DNA from: Triatoma infestans
Taxonomy: Eukaryota > Arthropoda > Insecta > Hemiptera > Reduviidae
DNA length: 64,000 nt
Assembly: GCA_011037195.1 (NCBI GenBank)
Contig: JAAEAF010003586.1
Location: forward strand, 1 to 64,000
Direction of reading: 5' to 3'
The position numbers and the translations under genes were made by a program. The number at the start of each line of letters is the position of its first letter. The stretch's first letter is position 1. Below, in pieces: positions 1 to 10,853 of this stretch. A model generated the notes under the pieces. The model did not search any database. It saw nothing but the letters and a program-made list of their open reading frames with translations, and had not been told where the DNA came from.

Positions 1-1028
1 CTAGGTCTAGAACACCATTCTCTACTATTCCAAAAGTTATAGACATCCAGGAAACCGGGCTAGTCTCTACAAGTAATATTATTCCATGTGTTTTAAGGAA
101 AAGAACAAATAATACTAACAGACGGTCCCCATATACTATTAAAGAAATAGAGCCACTGTCGCCAGCGTACATAACATCGGCAAGGAAACGAAAACAGGAA
201 CTGGAAGAATTAGATGCTAAAAGACGGAAGATAGATTATTTGGAAAGGACAGCAGCAATAAAGGAAGAATATAAACAGCTTCTAGAGAAAGAAGAAAAGA
301 TACTCCAGTTAAGGGAAAGATTAGAAGACTATTTTTACACCCACTGGAAGAATTTACATCCGAATGCCGAGTATAAGGTGTCTGCATTTACCGTTAATAG
401 TAAAGGTAAATATCCGTATGTGGGAGTATTGGCCGAAAAAGATGGAAATAAAGAAGTTTATTACTTAAAAGGCTGGCATAAAAATATTTTTATGAATGCA
501 TATAACAATAGAGAAGGACTTATTAAAGATGGATACGTTATTATTCCTTACAACGGAATGGAATTAATTAGTCTACCTACAGAAGGAACGTTTGTCACGT
601 TTACTACAAATGGCCTTACAACGTACCATGGCCACACGTTCTCCAAGATAGAAAAAGTAAACTTTTACACCGATGTATGGAAAAGTATGGAAAATATTCC
701 ATTTACACAAGAAGACGTGGACCAAATTAAGAACATTACCATGCAAGAGATAAAAGATCCTATTAAATTTCGTGATTGTAACCGTTTAGAAGAAATCGCA
801 GAAGGGACAGAATTGATAATTACTAGTATTAAGGAAGTTACACACAGGAGGAATCTTCGTTATATATAACAGTTCGAAAATATAAATATGTTCTACTGCT
901 CGAATTACTGGCTGGAAAGAGAATTGGTGGATATGGATTTAAGTTACAGAATAAAAATTAAATTAGATACCTTCAAATATACGCCTAATAGGAATAAGGA
1001 AATAGTAGTATTTTGTGTAAAAAATTAA
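1..1028 (+). pseudogene. Rep-like protein, upstream unit, C-terminal part only
   Basis: The window edge cuts this gene, so only about the last 340 codons are visible, open in one frame from base 3. It aligns throughout with the C-terminal half of the gene at 1397-3563. Shared parts are a basic bipartite stretch (183-236, RKRK and KRRK clusters), a charged predicted coiled coil (about 225-340), and a globular region with matching FTVN-KGKYP-VGVLAE and TNG-TY-GHTF blocks. A TAA at 867-869 interrupts the frame, yet homology continues in the same frame to a TAA at 1026-1028. The loss of function therefore looks recent, unless the stop is read through. I do not recognise the C-terminal domain. It could be an endogenised viral or plasmid-like gene or a transposon gene. 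Confidence 0.6.
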
Positions 1029-1276
1029 AGACAAAATATCCATAATAATACATAATAAAAATGTTGCAAAACGAATATTGTATTTTTTGTAATATATTTG
1101 TATTAATAAATGTACATTTACTATATTACTTTGTGTTATCTGCAATAGATCCTTACTCTTCTAATTCCTTTGGATATGAGAATAAAGAACTTGTTTTAGA
1201 TAAATTACTGTTACATACTAGTATTAAATAATAAGAAAACAAAAATTTTGATAAAAATTAAAAAAATACATATAAA

Positions 1277-1396
1277 AATCGTGATGGACTTCGGGTAAAC
1301 TCGGAAATCTTCGGAATCCAATAGGAGGAGAGGGGGTCGTTGAAACTGCTTCGTTGAAAGCATAGCAAGGTAAAATCTTACCTATATGACAATATT
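1277..1396 (+). promoter_or_regulatory. Inter-unit block with paired direct repeats and hairpin
   Basis: TCGTTGAAA occurs at 1337-1345 and again at 1351-1359, exactly 14 bp apart. It is followed by a short hairpin, GGTAA (1369-1373) and TTACC (1378-1382), then by CCTATATGA. An equivalent arrangement with diverged bases lies at 3719-3773, downstream of the second gene. Conservation of spacing between diverged units suggests a functional site, either a promoter/5' UTR or an iteron-type replication origin next to a Rep-like gene. The second reading is inference. Confidence 0.45.
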
Positions 1397-3563
1397 ATGG
1401 TGATTAAAATATGTGACCGAGAGGACTGCGAACAGCAATTACTAGAAAACAAGAAAACTCTTATTTTAAAGAAAGAAATGTGTGGCGCGTTTAACAGTTA
1501 TTTACGCGGTAAATTTTCTAAATTTGTTTCTGCAAGACATGGAGTTAAAGCAAAGCTGCCGTTTTGCCTACGGAACAAAAATACAAGAACTCAAGAAATT
1601 ATAAATCTAATTGGACACGAAAAAATGGAAAATATTGATAAAAAATATAAGAATCCTGTGGCTATTCCATACAAAGTTGGACTGGCAGATGTTAATGTGG
1701 AAGCATTATTAAACGGACTTCCGGATATATTGAAACAACTACAAATAGATGACTTTTATCTTTTAGATTTGGATATTACTCAAGATTTTGCAGGTGTCAT
1801 TTCCTTCCAACAAGAAGGAAATGTGTCATTTCCTAACAAGTAATTATAACTTTTGCTACCAAGGAGAGTACGTTGAGAACAGCTATGTTATTGTGGACAA
1901 CGATAATACTGTGGGAATCGACTGTTTAACATGGATGAGCTCAAATTCCAGAGTTAAAATATATAACAAATTTGTTTGCCAAATGACTAGTCCAGGGGTA
2001 AATAAGGCAATAGGGACCCACCTCATCGACTTTATCAACTGCCCAGACGCACGTCTAAAAGAAACTTTTTCGTCTTCTTTGGCCAAAGAGCATGGGATTA
2101 CAAGATTAGAAGTGACAATATATAACCACAAAGCAGGCGATATAGTCGATCCTTTGGGGGACTGTTTAATGGTGTTAGACAACAACAAACACTATTTACA
2201 GAATGCTCCACTATACTCTGTACCTATTGCTACTATGTGGACTAAACTAACAGATTGTTTACAGAACAGCTGTTGTCTTGTTTTTAATAATGTTTTGCAA
2301 TATGTTTACTGGGGAAATCGGCATACTAGAAAGTTGACTGGCTTACAAATTAGACTAACAGAAAATCAAGAACATCGAGAAAAAATGATAAACTATGTTC
2401 TTTCCGCATGCAGTTTTAATTATTTACCTGTTAATTACATAGAAGTTAGGGAAAGTGACAGTGATAAAAATAACATAAACATTGTGCAAAAGTGTTTTAT
2501 TAAAGCTGGACAGACATTCTTTTCTCAATCCAGAACTCTGTTTTCTACCAGACCGGAAGAAATTAAACTTGCTAATATGGGGTTAGTCGATACAAAGAAT
2601 GTACAACCACAAGTCTTAAGGAAGAGAACAAATAAAAATAGTAAACTTATTCCACATCCAATTAAAGAAATAACTCCTCTATCATCTGCTTGTGTGCTAA
2701 GTGCAAAGAAACGAAAGATGGAATTAGACGAAATAGAAATGAAAAAGAGAAAAATTGAGTATCTAGAGAAAACTGTTAGTATTAAAGAGGAATACAAGTT
2801 TCTGTTGGATAAGGAAGAGAAGATAAAGGAAACGGAAGAGAAATTAAAAAATTACTTTAAACAAAATCCATGGAAAAATCGGCCCACGAGTGGAATGTAT
2901 AAAATTTATGCTTTTACTGTAAATAATAAAGGAAAATATCCACATGTTGGTGTTTTGGCAGAAATAGATGGGTGTACAGATGTGTATTACGTAAAAGGCT
3001 TCGTCAAGAATATGTTTTTAAATATATTTGACCAAATAGATGAACTTAAAACCGAGGGTTACGTTGTAATTACATGTAACGGTTTAGCTATTGTTCACAT
3101 ACCAACAGGAAAACCATTTGCAGAATTTAAAACTAATGGAATTTCTACGTATAATGGTCACACATTTGCAAAGATAGAGGATTTCAAGTTTTACTCAAAC
3201 TTATGGAAAAATGGTGTAATGGAGGAGCAGCAATCTTGCCACATAAAGGATATGTATCAATTTAATACTATAAGAATGGGGGAAATAACAGTTAATGTTA
3301 AAATTGGACAGTGTGGACGATTGGAACAGTTGGAAGAAGGATCAGAAAATGTTGTTAACGCCTTAAAACAAATAAAATGTAGAAACAAAATTAGATATAT
3401 CCTACAGTTCGAAAATTTGGATACATTGTATATATCGAATTACTGGATCGAAAAAGAAATACAAGATTTAAGAATAGATTTAAATTATAAGTTAAAAATA
3501 AAAATAGACAAACTTAAAACTACTCCTAGTAAGAACAAAGAAAGATCTGTCTTTTGTGTTTAA
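1397..3563 (+). pseudogene. Rep-like replication-initiator candidate, downstream unit (frameshifted)
   Basis: The first 148 codons (1397-1843) are in one frame and the remaining about 590 codons, to the TAA at 3561-3563, are in another. The second frame is open from about 1788. The switch coincides with a tandem TTCCTTCC at about 1801-1808. In order the protein shows a D-x-D-x-T-Q-D-F motif just before the break, KIYNKF (about 1955-1972), R-L-E-V-T-I-Y (about 2103-2125), a KKRK...KKRK bipartite nuclear-localisation-like stretch (2704-2757), a coiled coil (to about 2865), and the C-terminal region shared with the upstream unit. The D-rich, K-x-Y-x-K and R-x-E-V blocks recall Rep_trans/RCR initiators (PF02486-like), but I judge this by eye only. 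ATG 1397 follows the conserved TTACCTATATGA block by 7 bp. Alternatives are a viral, plasmid or transposon protein of another family. Confidence 0.5.
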
Positions 3564-3610
3564 TATTTTTTGTAAATAAAATATATGTAATCCAATAAAA
3601 ATGTGATTAA
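3564..3610 (+). terminator. Polyadenylation signals after Rep-like gene
   Basis: AATAAA occurs at 3575-3580 and 3594-3599, within 40 bp of the stop codon. This is the arrangement of a polyadenylated eukaryotic transcript and argues against a bacterial contaminant. Confidence 0.45.
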
Positions 3611-3718
3611 AGTATTCCTGTGTGTGTTTTTTTTATATTTATTTTAGAACCTAATTATTAATAAAATAGTAATAACCTTAGCTGTCTGTGGTGTGGGATA
3701 GAAGTGACCTTGGAATGG

Positions 3719-3779
3719 TAGTTGAAACTGGGTAGTTGAATAGCAACGCAACCCTCCAATTTTACCTATATGATTAAAT
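3719..3779 (+). promoter_or_regulatory. Second copy of the inter-unit block
   Basis: TAGTTGAAA (3719-3727) and TAGTTGAAT (3733-3741) are again 14 bp apart and are followed by TTTACCTATATGA (3761-3773). The unit-to-unit distance is about 2.38 kb. No related ORF follows, so a third unit is missing or broken just after this block. The GGTAA half of the upstream hairpin is not conserved here. Confidence 0.45.
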
Positions 3780-4555
3780 ATGCGGAATTTGGTATGTAAA
3801 TTGAGATACACCAGTTATTAAATCACTAGCTTTTTTTTTCCTTTCTTTAATTGCATAAACAATTAGTTCGATAAAACATATTATTAACTATTTCGTCGAT
3901 AACAGGTCCAACAACTTTAAACTGTGCCAAAAATAAAATAAAATAACCGATATATTGGATTCTATAAATATATAATGATCGATAAAAAAAAAAAAGAAAA
4001 AAGAAAGGAAAATGGAGATTAACTTGTAAATTGCTTACCAAAAACCTTACACAGGTAAGTGATTCATAAATCAATATACTGTATTAAATGTCAATATACT
4101 TGATCGATAAAAGTAGATAAGAAGGAACCATAGATTAAGTTTTAGTTTATTGTTAACCAAAAACCTACATAAGTATCCGTCTAAAAAAAAAAAATAGTAC
4201 AATATCTTATTTCAAACATTGTCACACATAGAGGTTATAAACGTTTTTGTACGAATGGAAAAATACAGGTTAATGAACCCTGGCCTGGGGTAAGTGGGGC
4301 AGAGCCTCTCTTTAAGTCTCTGTGTATATATTTTATATATATATCTATAGAGAGAGAGAGAGAGAGAAAGGACATGAGAGAGATGAGGGAGAAGTATGTG
4401 GGTGAGGTATAAGGATCTAAAGAAAACTACTATTGCCAAGTTACCACTATAGCTGAGTGGTGTAAGTGATGGACTTGGATGACGAAGGTTGTGAGATCGT
4501 TTTTGCTGACCTCAGCAAAAAAAAAAATTAATTTTTAATATTTCTTCGCCTACAG
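3780..4555. other. AT-rich spacer with a (GA)n tract and a weak tRNA-like stretch
   Basis: No gene is visible. A (GA)n run lies at about 4350-4367. At 4443-4510 there is a perfect RNA polymerase III A-box-like TAGCTGAGTGG (4451-4461) but no good B box, so this may be a decayed SINE head. Poly-A stretches occur at 3987-3999 and 4182-4193. Confidence 0.4.
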
Positions 4556-4690
4556 GAAAAGAGGAGGGGGAGGGGGTGGGGGAAAAGTTGGGAATAGGTT
4601 GCGGGTGGGGAGGGGGGGTCATTTGGTGGGAGAGGGGTAATGTGGCTGGGGTGAGAGGTGGGAGAGGGGGACGGCCGCCATCTTGTGCAA
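4556..4690 (+). other. G-rich tract ending in a YY1-like motif
   Basis: Closely spaced runs of four to seven G on the plus strand satisfy the usual G-quadruplex pattern several times. The tract ends with GCCGCCATCTTG at about 4673-4684, which on the minus strand matches the YY1/Pho consensus AAGATGGCGGC. No ORF or splice signal links it to a gene. Confidence 0.45.
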
Positions 4691-4919
4691 AAAAAGTGGC
4701 CTAGAACCCGTCAATCCTATCTACTTATCTAATATATTTACAAACTAGCTAAGTTATCCCACAGTTATGAGTTTCCTCTCTGTACGCACAGACATACGTA
4801 TGTCTGTGTGCGTGTGTGTGTGTTGACAGAGAGAGAGAGAACGTGAGAAAAGGTAAAACAAAATATCACCAAAACAAGAAATTTTATACAGAAAATTACG
4901 TTTTTTACTAATTTTTTTT

Positions 4920-5171
4920 ACTTTCTCTTACTCTTATTAGTAAGAGGAAGTATTGTAATCGTGTCAAATATTCGATATCCTAGTTTTCACCGGAAATATC
5001 CGTTTTAACGTCTCCTTAGGCCAAAAAAAAAAAGTGGTTTTTAGCAAGTGGTCTGTAAATGAAAAACCGTAGAAAATTGAAACTTGATATTCCGTTTAGG
5101 TAATACCATGGAATCTGACAGACAGTACGTTAGCTGACAAAATTCCTCAACCGGAAGTACTACTTTACTAG

Positions 5172-5204
<33 letters not shown>

Positions 5205-5540
5205 TCGCGTTTTTCTAAAAAAAAAAAATGATTCCGACGATTTTTTTGAAACTTCATATATATAAACTACACATACAAAGATGTTTTTCTCTAAAGTGCC
5301 TTCATGGTTGATTATACAATTCTATCATCCAAACAAACTTAATTGAGAAATAAATAGATGGGGCCAAAATTCCGAGTTTCAAGAAAATTAGTAAATCGGA
5401 AGTGCGCTTTTACTGAACAGTTTTTTTTTTTCACTTTTTGACGAATTTCATTAAATCAGGGTATACCAACTATAAAATTTGTCAATTATAATTTTGAGAA
5501 CTGGAGTTAGAGAAAGTTGTGTGAGTGTTTCACGCCAGAT
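4920..5540 (+). mobile_element. Family A copy, internally deleted
   Basis: It starts ACTTTCTCTTACTC and carries the typical GTAATCGTGTCAAAT segment. It ends GTGTGAGTGTTTCACGCCAGA. The internal G-rich boxes and one of the two central monomers are missing, so it is about 0.62 kb instead of about 1 kb. A second partial start, CTTTCTCTTACTGC, follows at about 5550. Confidence 0.65.
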
Positions 5541-6536
5541 TTTTCTCTTTACTTTCTCTTACTGCTTATTAATTTTCTCGCAAACGGTTTGCTTTAAAAA
5601 CTTCAAACCTATAACTCTAATAAGATATATAATCCTAACCACATTTCCGGATAAATTGATTATAGAATGTTCAGAGTATTTATCTGTGACGTTAAGATTC
5701 TAAATTGTTAATAGGTTTATTAAGATAATATAATTAACTGACTGTCATTTGATAATTAATAGGGATTTCTAATAAGTAACGCTGATTTAGGTATTTTATT
5801 GCATACATTAATTAATTACCCTGAATTAAAATATACTAGATCAATGAATGGGGAATACCACTGGCCCTTTCATTAAAAAATCCAGCCAATAATCTAATTA
5901 ATCAATATAATAAGAATGATCGTACTATTTTAAAATGTTAATTCAATTGTTATTGTTATTCCCAGCTTTTTTGAAAAGATTTATCATTAAAAAAAAACAA
6001 AAAAACAATACTAGCATAAATGATTAATGCATGTAGGACGGCCACAAAATATTCAAACAGATAATTAGCTTATCTGCATATTGTTTCCGGATTTCTATAA
6101 TACATTGTATAGTTAGAGGAAATGATGTAATTCTATTTTTTGTTTTGTTTTTAAATCAATTCTGTTTCTATTTCGTATTTTAGACGGTTTTGTTCGAGTT
6201 CATTAGAAATTGCAGTTAGGTATATATTTGCAAGTCACATTGGTGGTAAGCATACAAACTTATAGTTTGACTTATTTCTGGAAAAGGTGAAACTTTAGGT
6301 TTTCTGTTCTCTGATAAGAAATGTCCAATATATAATACGGTTCTACCATTTTTTTTAAGGGATGTGAATGAAAACTGGATTGTCAATAAATCGAAACGAA
6401 AAAAATACGTTGAAAAAGTGAGGAGGTGTGGGGAAAAGGGGCCCATAGGTAAAAAATCTTGATTTTGTGAAAACGTATATTGAATATTACTTATTATTGA
6501 GTCTCAGTTTTCTGTTGTTTTTTTATATATATAAAT
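5541..6536. other. AT-rich region without a recognisable gene
   Basis: Short ORFs are AT-driven and lack recognisable protein features. I see no splice sites, RNA gene or element ends beyond the partial family A start at the left edge. Confidence 0.4.
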
Positions 6537-6765
6537 TTAAGGCGTGTCAACATCTGTGGTCATTGGCGCCCGGAGCTTCTCAGTGCACTGCCGGCCTCCG
6601 TTCCGGCCTGTGTTGTCCGGCCTTCTCTCGTTACAGACAACACTGTCCATCACCGGACAGTGAGCCTCCTAGGAAGAAAAAATCTAAGAGCACACAGCTG
6701 GACTCGAACCCGGATCCTCCACGTGGGAGTCCAGTACGCTAACCACTTAGCTATTCCGTTCCCTT
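6537..6765 (-). mobile_element. tRNA-derived SINE, type 1
   Basis: On the minus strand it starts AAGGGAACGGAATAGC. The A-box-like TAGCTAAGTGG is at 6743-6753 and the B-box GGGTTCGAGTCC at about 6699-6711. The tRNA-unrelated body includes CACTGTCCGGTGATGGACAG, and the 3' end is GCGCCAATGACC..ACGCCTTAAATT. Four more copies lie at 17264-17496, 48700-48925, 59613-59833 and 60681-60809. Confidence 0.8.
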
Positions 6766-7571
6766 GAGTCTCTGTTATTGTCACTGTGACCTAGTCTCTT
6801 CTAATACCGTAGTTTTGGATGAGTTTGTAGCACGTTTAACGTAAGTTTTATGAGTAAAAATCATATTAGATTTAAAAAAAAAAAATACAAATGTAACTAA
6901 TAACATTATAGGCCCTTCTTATGCAGAACTATATTTTAAATAATTTTCTGAACAACAGTAATTAAATTCTGTTTTCTGAAGCTCTACGTTTTAGTTTCCG
7001 TTTCATATAGCCTTCTTCACTCGCAATATTATCATCAACATTCTTTGTTAACATACTGAAACAGTGCATACTGAAAAAAACTGTATCACAGCCACTCAGA
7101 TGATATTCCTAACAAAAAGAAAAACAGCTGATCACAGAAAAAAATGTGCTGCCACCTACAGTTGATCTATTGAAATAAAATTTGGTCATCATATGCAGGA
7201 CTTTGGGGGGGGAAGTTCCAAGATCACAGTTTTTCCACTAAATTGCCATTTTATAATTGTGGCTCCCTAACCTGTATAATATTGAGGCAATTTTTAAACA
7301 AGGAATTTATTTGGTTATTTGGTTGGTCATTTTTGAATTGTGAGAATTGTAAGTATGAGTGTTTTTCAATCTAGCTATTCCTAGAAATAAACTGGAAATG
7401 AATCATAAACCTATCCAATAAATGAATCTTTTTTTTTTGTATAATTGATTCGGTCAAATGATATTCACGTTTTTGTTGAAAAACTATAAGAGTGATTAAA
7501 TAAAAATTATATACACACTGAAAAAAAAACATATTATACTTAAAAACAGTTAAATATAATATATATTTAGA
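6766..7571. other. AT-rich spacer, nothing recognised
   Basis: I see no convincing ORF, RNA gene or repeat end. A G8 run lies at about 7204-7211. Confidence 0.35.
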
Positions 7572-7733
7572 GGCGCCACGGATAGCTGAGTGGTTAGAGG
7601 CACCTGTACTCCAAAGCTGTATTATATTAGTGATACTGGTTCGATTCCCGGTCTTGGCTTTAGATTTTATATGCTGTATTAATATCAGTAATAATATATA
7701 GTAAACTAATTTGCTATTCGCCCTCCATCTACA

Positions 7734-7779
<46 letters not shown>
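7572..7779 (+). mobile_element. tRNA-derived SINE, type 2, with long poly(A) tail
   Basis: The tRNA-like head has A box TAGCTGAGTGG (7583-7593) and B box GGTTCGATTCC (7638-7648), 45 bp apart. About 90 bp of AT-rich body and an approximately 42-bp uninterrupted A tract (about 7738-7779) follow. The head differs from the type 1 SINE (TAGAGGCACC after the A box) and could derive from a tRNA with a long variable arm. A family A copy starts directly at the end of the A tract. Confidence 0.6.
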
Positions 7780-7784
<5 letters not shown>

Positions 7785-8407
7785 TGTGAAACACTCACAC
7801 AACTTTCTCTTCTTCCAATTTTTCAAATTAATAATTTGACAAGCTTTATAGTTTGTGTGCCAAATTTTATGAAATTCGTGCCGGTGTTTTTATGGAGAAA
7901 AATCACAAATCACAAAAAAAAAAACTGTTCAGTAAAAACACACTTCCGATTCACTAATTTTCTTGAAACTCAGAAATGTGGCAATCTATTTATTTCTAAT
8001 TAATTTTGTCCCGATGGTAGAATTGTATAATCAACTAAGATAACACTTTAGAGAAAAACCTAACCCCATCCCTCCCCCCAAAAAGTGCACTTAAAGAATT
8101 ATTCCATGCAATTGTTTCAAATAAAAGTTGTAGATCTTTATATGTGTAGTTCACATACTTAGTTTAAACAATATCAATTGCAACCATTTTCGAGAAAAAT
8201 CGCAAAAATGTGAGAAAGAAACAAACAAACAAATAAAGTGGTATTTCCGGTTGAGCTATGCTGTTCACATTCACACAGAGACCATTATTTAAAAACCATT
8301 TTTTTTTTGGACTCTGGGAACCTCAAATCGTGTATTTCCGTTGTAAACTTCAATGTCAAAAATTTGACAGAATTATAATATTTACCTCTTACTGTAGTAA
8401 GTAAAAA
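7780..8407 (-). mobile_element. Family A copy, shortened
   Basis: On the plus strand it enters through a degenerate TTTTGTGAAACACTCACACAACTTTCTCTT and leaves through TACCTCTTACTGTAGTAAGTAAAAA. It carries one central monomer instead of two and a decayed exit hairpin. Confidence 0.65.
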
Positions 8408-8857
8408 CCACAGGAAGCTCAAACTTAGGTATTCCGATCGGGTATCACCTTGGAATATGACAATGAAGTTATGTGTCAAAATTCCTCAACCGGAAGTACT
8501 ACTTTACTGAATAGATACGTATTTCCATTATTTTGCGATTTTTCTTGAAAATGGTTGCAATGATTTTGTTTAAATTTGGCATATCAATTACACATACAAA
8601 GATCTACATCATTTATATCAACCATTTCTTCCAGAAAATTCATTTAGCGGCACTTTTGGGGGAGGGGCGGGGTTAGGTTTTCCCCCTAAACTGTTTAGTT
8701 ATACAATTCTATCATCCAAACAAAATTAATTAGAAATAAACAGATTACCAAAAATGCTGAGTTTCAAGAAAATTAGTAAACCGGAAATACGTTATTCAGT
8801 GGTCGTTACTTTCACAATAAAAATACCGATGAATTTTTCATAAAATTTGATATACTA
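8408..8857 (+). mobile_element. Family A/B fragment, head-to-head with the preceding copy
   Basis: Interior family sequence resumes in the opposite orientation directly after the minus-strand copy. It has ATTCCTCAACCGGAAGTACTAC at about 8482-8503, a G-rich box (GGGGGAGGGGCGGGGTTAGG) at about 8658-8677, and AAACCGGAAATACG at about 8779. Neither element end is present. Confidence 0.55.
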
Positions 8858-9201
8858 GTATAGTAGTATATTTATTTGCTTTTGGGGAAATCCCCATACA
8901 AAAGAGTCAGGCTTACATTTCAGCATATTTACATAAGATCTTAAATTGGTTAATTAATAACTACAAATAAAGAAATAGTGAAGATATAATAACATCAATT
9001 CTATGACTACAAAAAATATAACCCAAAAATTTTGCAATAAACCAAAGTTATAACTTAGAAGAAGTAAAGGAAAATACAAAAATAAACGAAAAATTACTGA
9101 TTTCTGACAATATAAGTAGATAAGAAAATAATGAGAAGCATTATAAAAGGTCCCATGTGATTATAAAAAGGTGTATCAAAATGAAAATAAAAAAATAAAA
9201 A
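8858..9201. other. AT-rich insert, possible LINE 3' tail
   Basis: It starts with TATTTATTTGCTTTTGGGGA and then becomes A-rich. It separates the 8.4-kb and 9.2-kb family A sequences. The start resembles the reverse of a LINE 3' UTR, but no protein-coding part or target duplication is visible. Confidence 0.3.
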
Positions 9202-10212
9202 TCTGGTGTGAAACACTCACACAACTTTCTCTTATACCAGTTATCAAAATTATAATTGACAAATTTTATAGTTTGTGTACCAAATTTAATGAAATTCGTC
9301 GAAAACTGAAAAAACTGTTCAGTAAAAGCCCACTTCCGGTGAACTAATTTTCTTGAAACTCTAAATTTTGGCCATCCATTTATTTCTAATTAATTTTGTT
9401 TGGATGATAGTATTGTATAATCAAATATGATGGCACTTAAGAAAAAAACATAACCCCACCTCTCCCCTAAAAGTGCTATTAAATGAATTTTCCGAGAGAA
9501 ATGTTTTAAATAAAAGTTGTAGCTCTTTGTATGAGTAGTTAATATATCAAGTTTCAAGAAAATCGTCGCAGCCATTTTTGAGAAAATCGTGAAAAAGTGA
9601 AAAAAATCATTTAGTAAAAAGTGGTAAAGTAAACGCACTTCCGGTTATCCGATTTTTATCAAACTCGGAATTTCAACAACATATTTAATACTAATTAACA
9701 TTATTTAGATGTTAGAATTGTTTAATAAACTGAAATAGCACTTTAGATGAAAACCTAACCCCAACTTTCCCCCATAACTGCCCTTAAATGAATTTTCCCA
9801 GAGAAATGTTTCTAATAAAAGTTGTAGCTCTTTGTATGTGTAGTTGATGTAACAAGTTTGAAGAAAATCGTCGGAACCATTTTTGAGAAAATCGCAAAAA
9901 AGTAAAAAAAAACAACTAGTAAAGTGGTACTTCCGGTTATGGAATTTTGACAGATAACGTACTGTCAGATCCCATGGTGACCTAAACGGAATATCACGAT
10001 TGAAGTTTCTACGATTTATCGTTTTTGTGCTATGCTGTTCACATACACATACATACATACATATACAAACATTATACACACAGACCATTTGCTAAAAACC
10101 ACTTTTTTGTACTCAGGGGACCTCAAAACGGATATTTCCAGTGAAAACTCGATATTGAAAATTTACACGATTAAATTTTCTCTAACTAGGAGGAGTAAGA
10201 GAAAGAAAAAAT
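9202..10212 (-). mobile_element. Family A copy, near full length
   Basis: It runs from TCTGGTGTGAAACACTCACAC (9202-9222) to AGGAGGAGTAAGAGAAAG (about 10188-10205). Both central monomers are present with their CCACCTCTCCCC and CCAACTTTCCCCC boxes, complements of the G-rich box. A-rich sequence lies on both sides. Confidence 0.75.
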
Positions 10213-10850
10213 ACCTCAACTGTTAGAGTACCACTTAAGTGTTTTCAATTTTTTTTGCGATTTTCTTGAAACTTCTTATATTAACATGCAAAGTGGTGTA
10301 ACTCTTTATTTATTTGTAAACATTTCTAAAAATTAAATTTTGGGGATTTTGGGAGGAAGTGAAAGTTTAGGTTTTCCTCTTAAGTACAATTTCCGGTTTA
10401 TTATACAATTCTATCAATTAAAATAGTATTAAACAGAATTACACGTATTGCCAATAAACCGAATTTGAAAGAAAAACGGTTGACCGGAAGTGCATTTTTA
10501 AGGAAGTTATTTCAATTTTCTACGATTTTATCCCATAAAAAACATCGACATAATTCATTAAATTTGTTATGACTAACTATGAATACAGAGTGAGGCCTAT
10601 CACTTTTATTCGGAACATTTGTCCGTGAAAGTTCATTTAAAGAAGTCTTTTGGGTGAGGGGAGGGGAATGTTTTCTTCAAAAAAAAAAAAAAAAAAGGGT
10701 AATTTTATTAAGTTCAGATTCTCCAAATTGATATAAAATTGAAGACAAGCAAAATACTTAGTAAAAATGATAAATTGAGAAGAAAATTTGTGACTTAAAT
10801 CTGTATAAAATTACAGTATGAGAAATTAGTGTGAGTGTTTCATACCAGAT
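10213..10850 (+). mobile_element. Diverged family A/B copy
   Basis: It starts abruptly inside the family (CTCAACTGTTAGAGTACCACTT) and ends normally with GTGTGAGTGTTTCATACCAGA. The interior is much more diverged than neighbouring copies. The G-rich box is reduced and an A17 tract lies near 10679-10696. Confidence 0.55.
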
Positions 10851-10853
10851 TTT

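Noticed and set aside
4443..4510. SINE or tRNA gene near 4450
   Set aside because: Only an A-box match is present. The B box and body are missing, so it was not called as an element.
7572..7660. Possible tRNA gene with a long variable arm
   Set aside because: The A and B boxes fit, but the acceptor stem does not close convincingly and a long poly(A) tail follows, which fits a SINE better.
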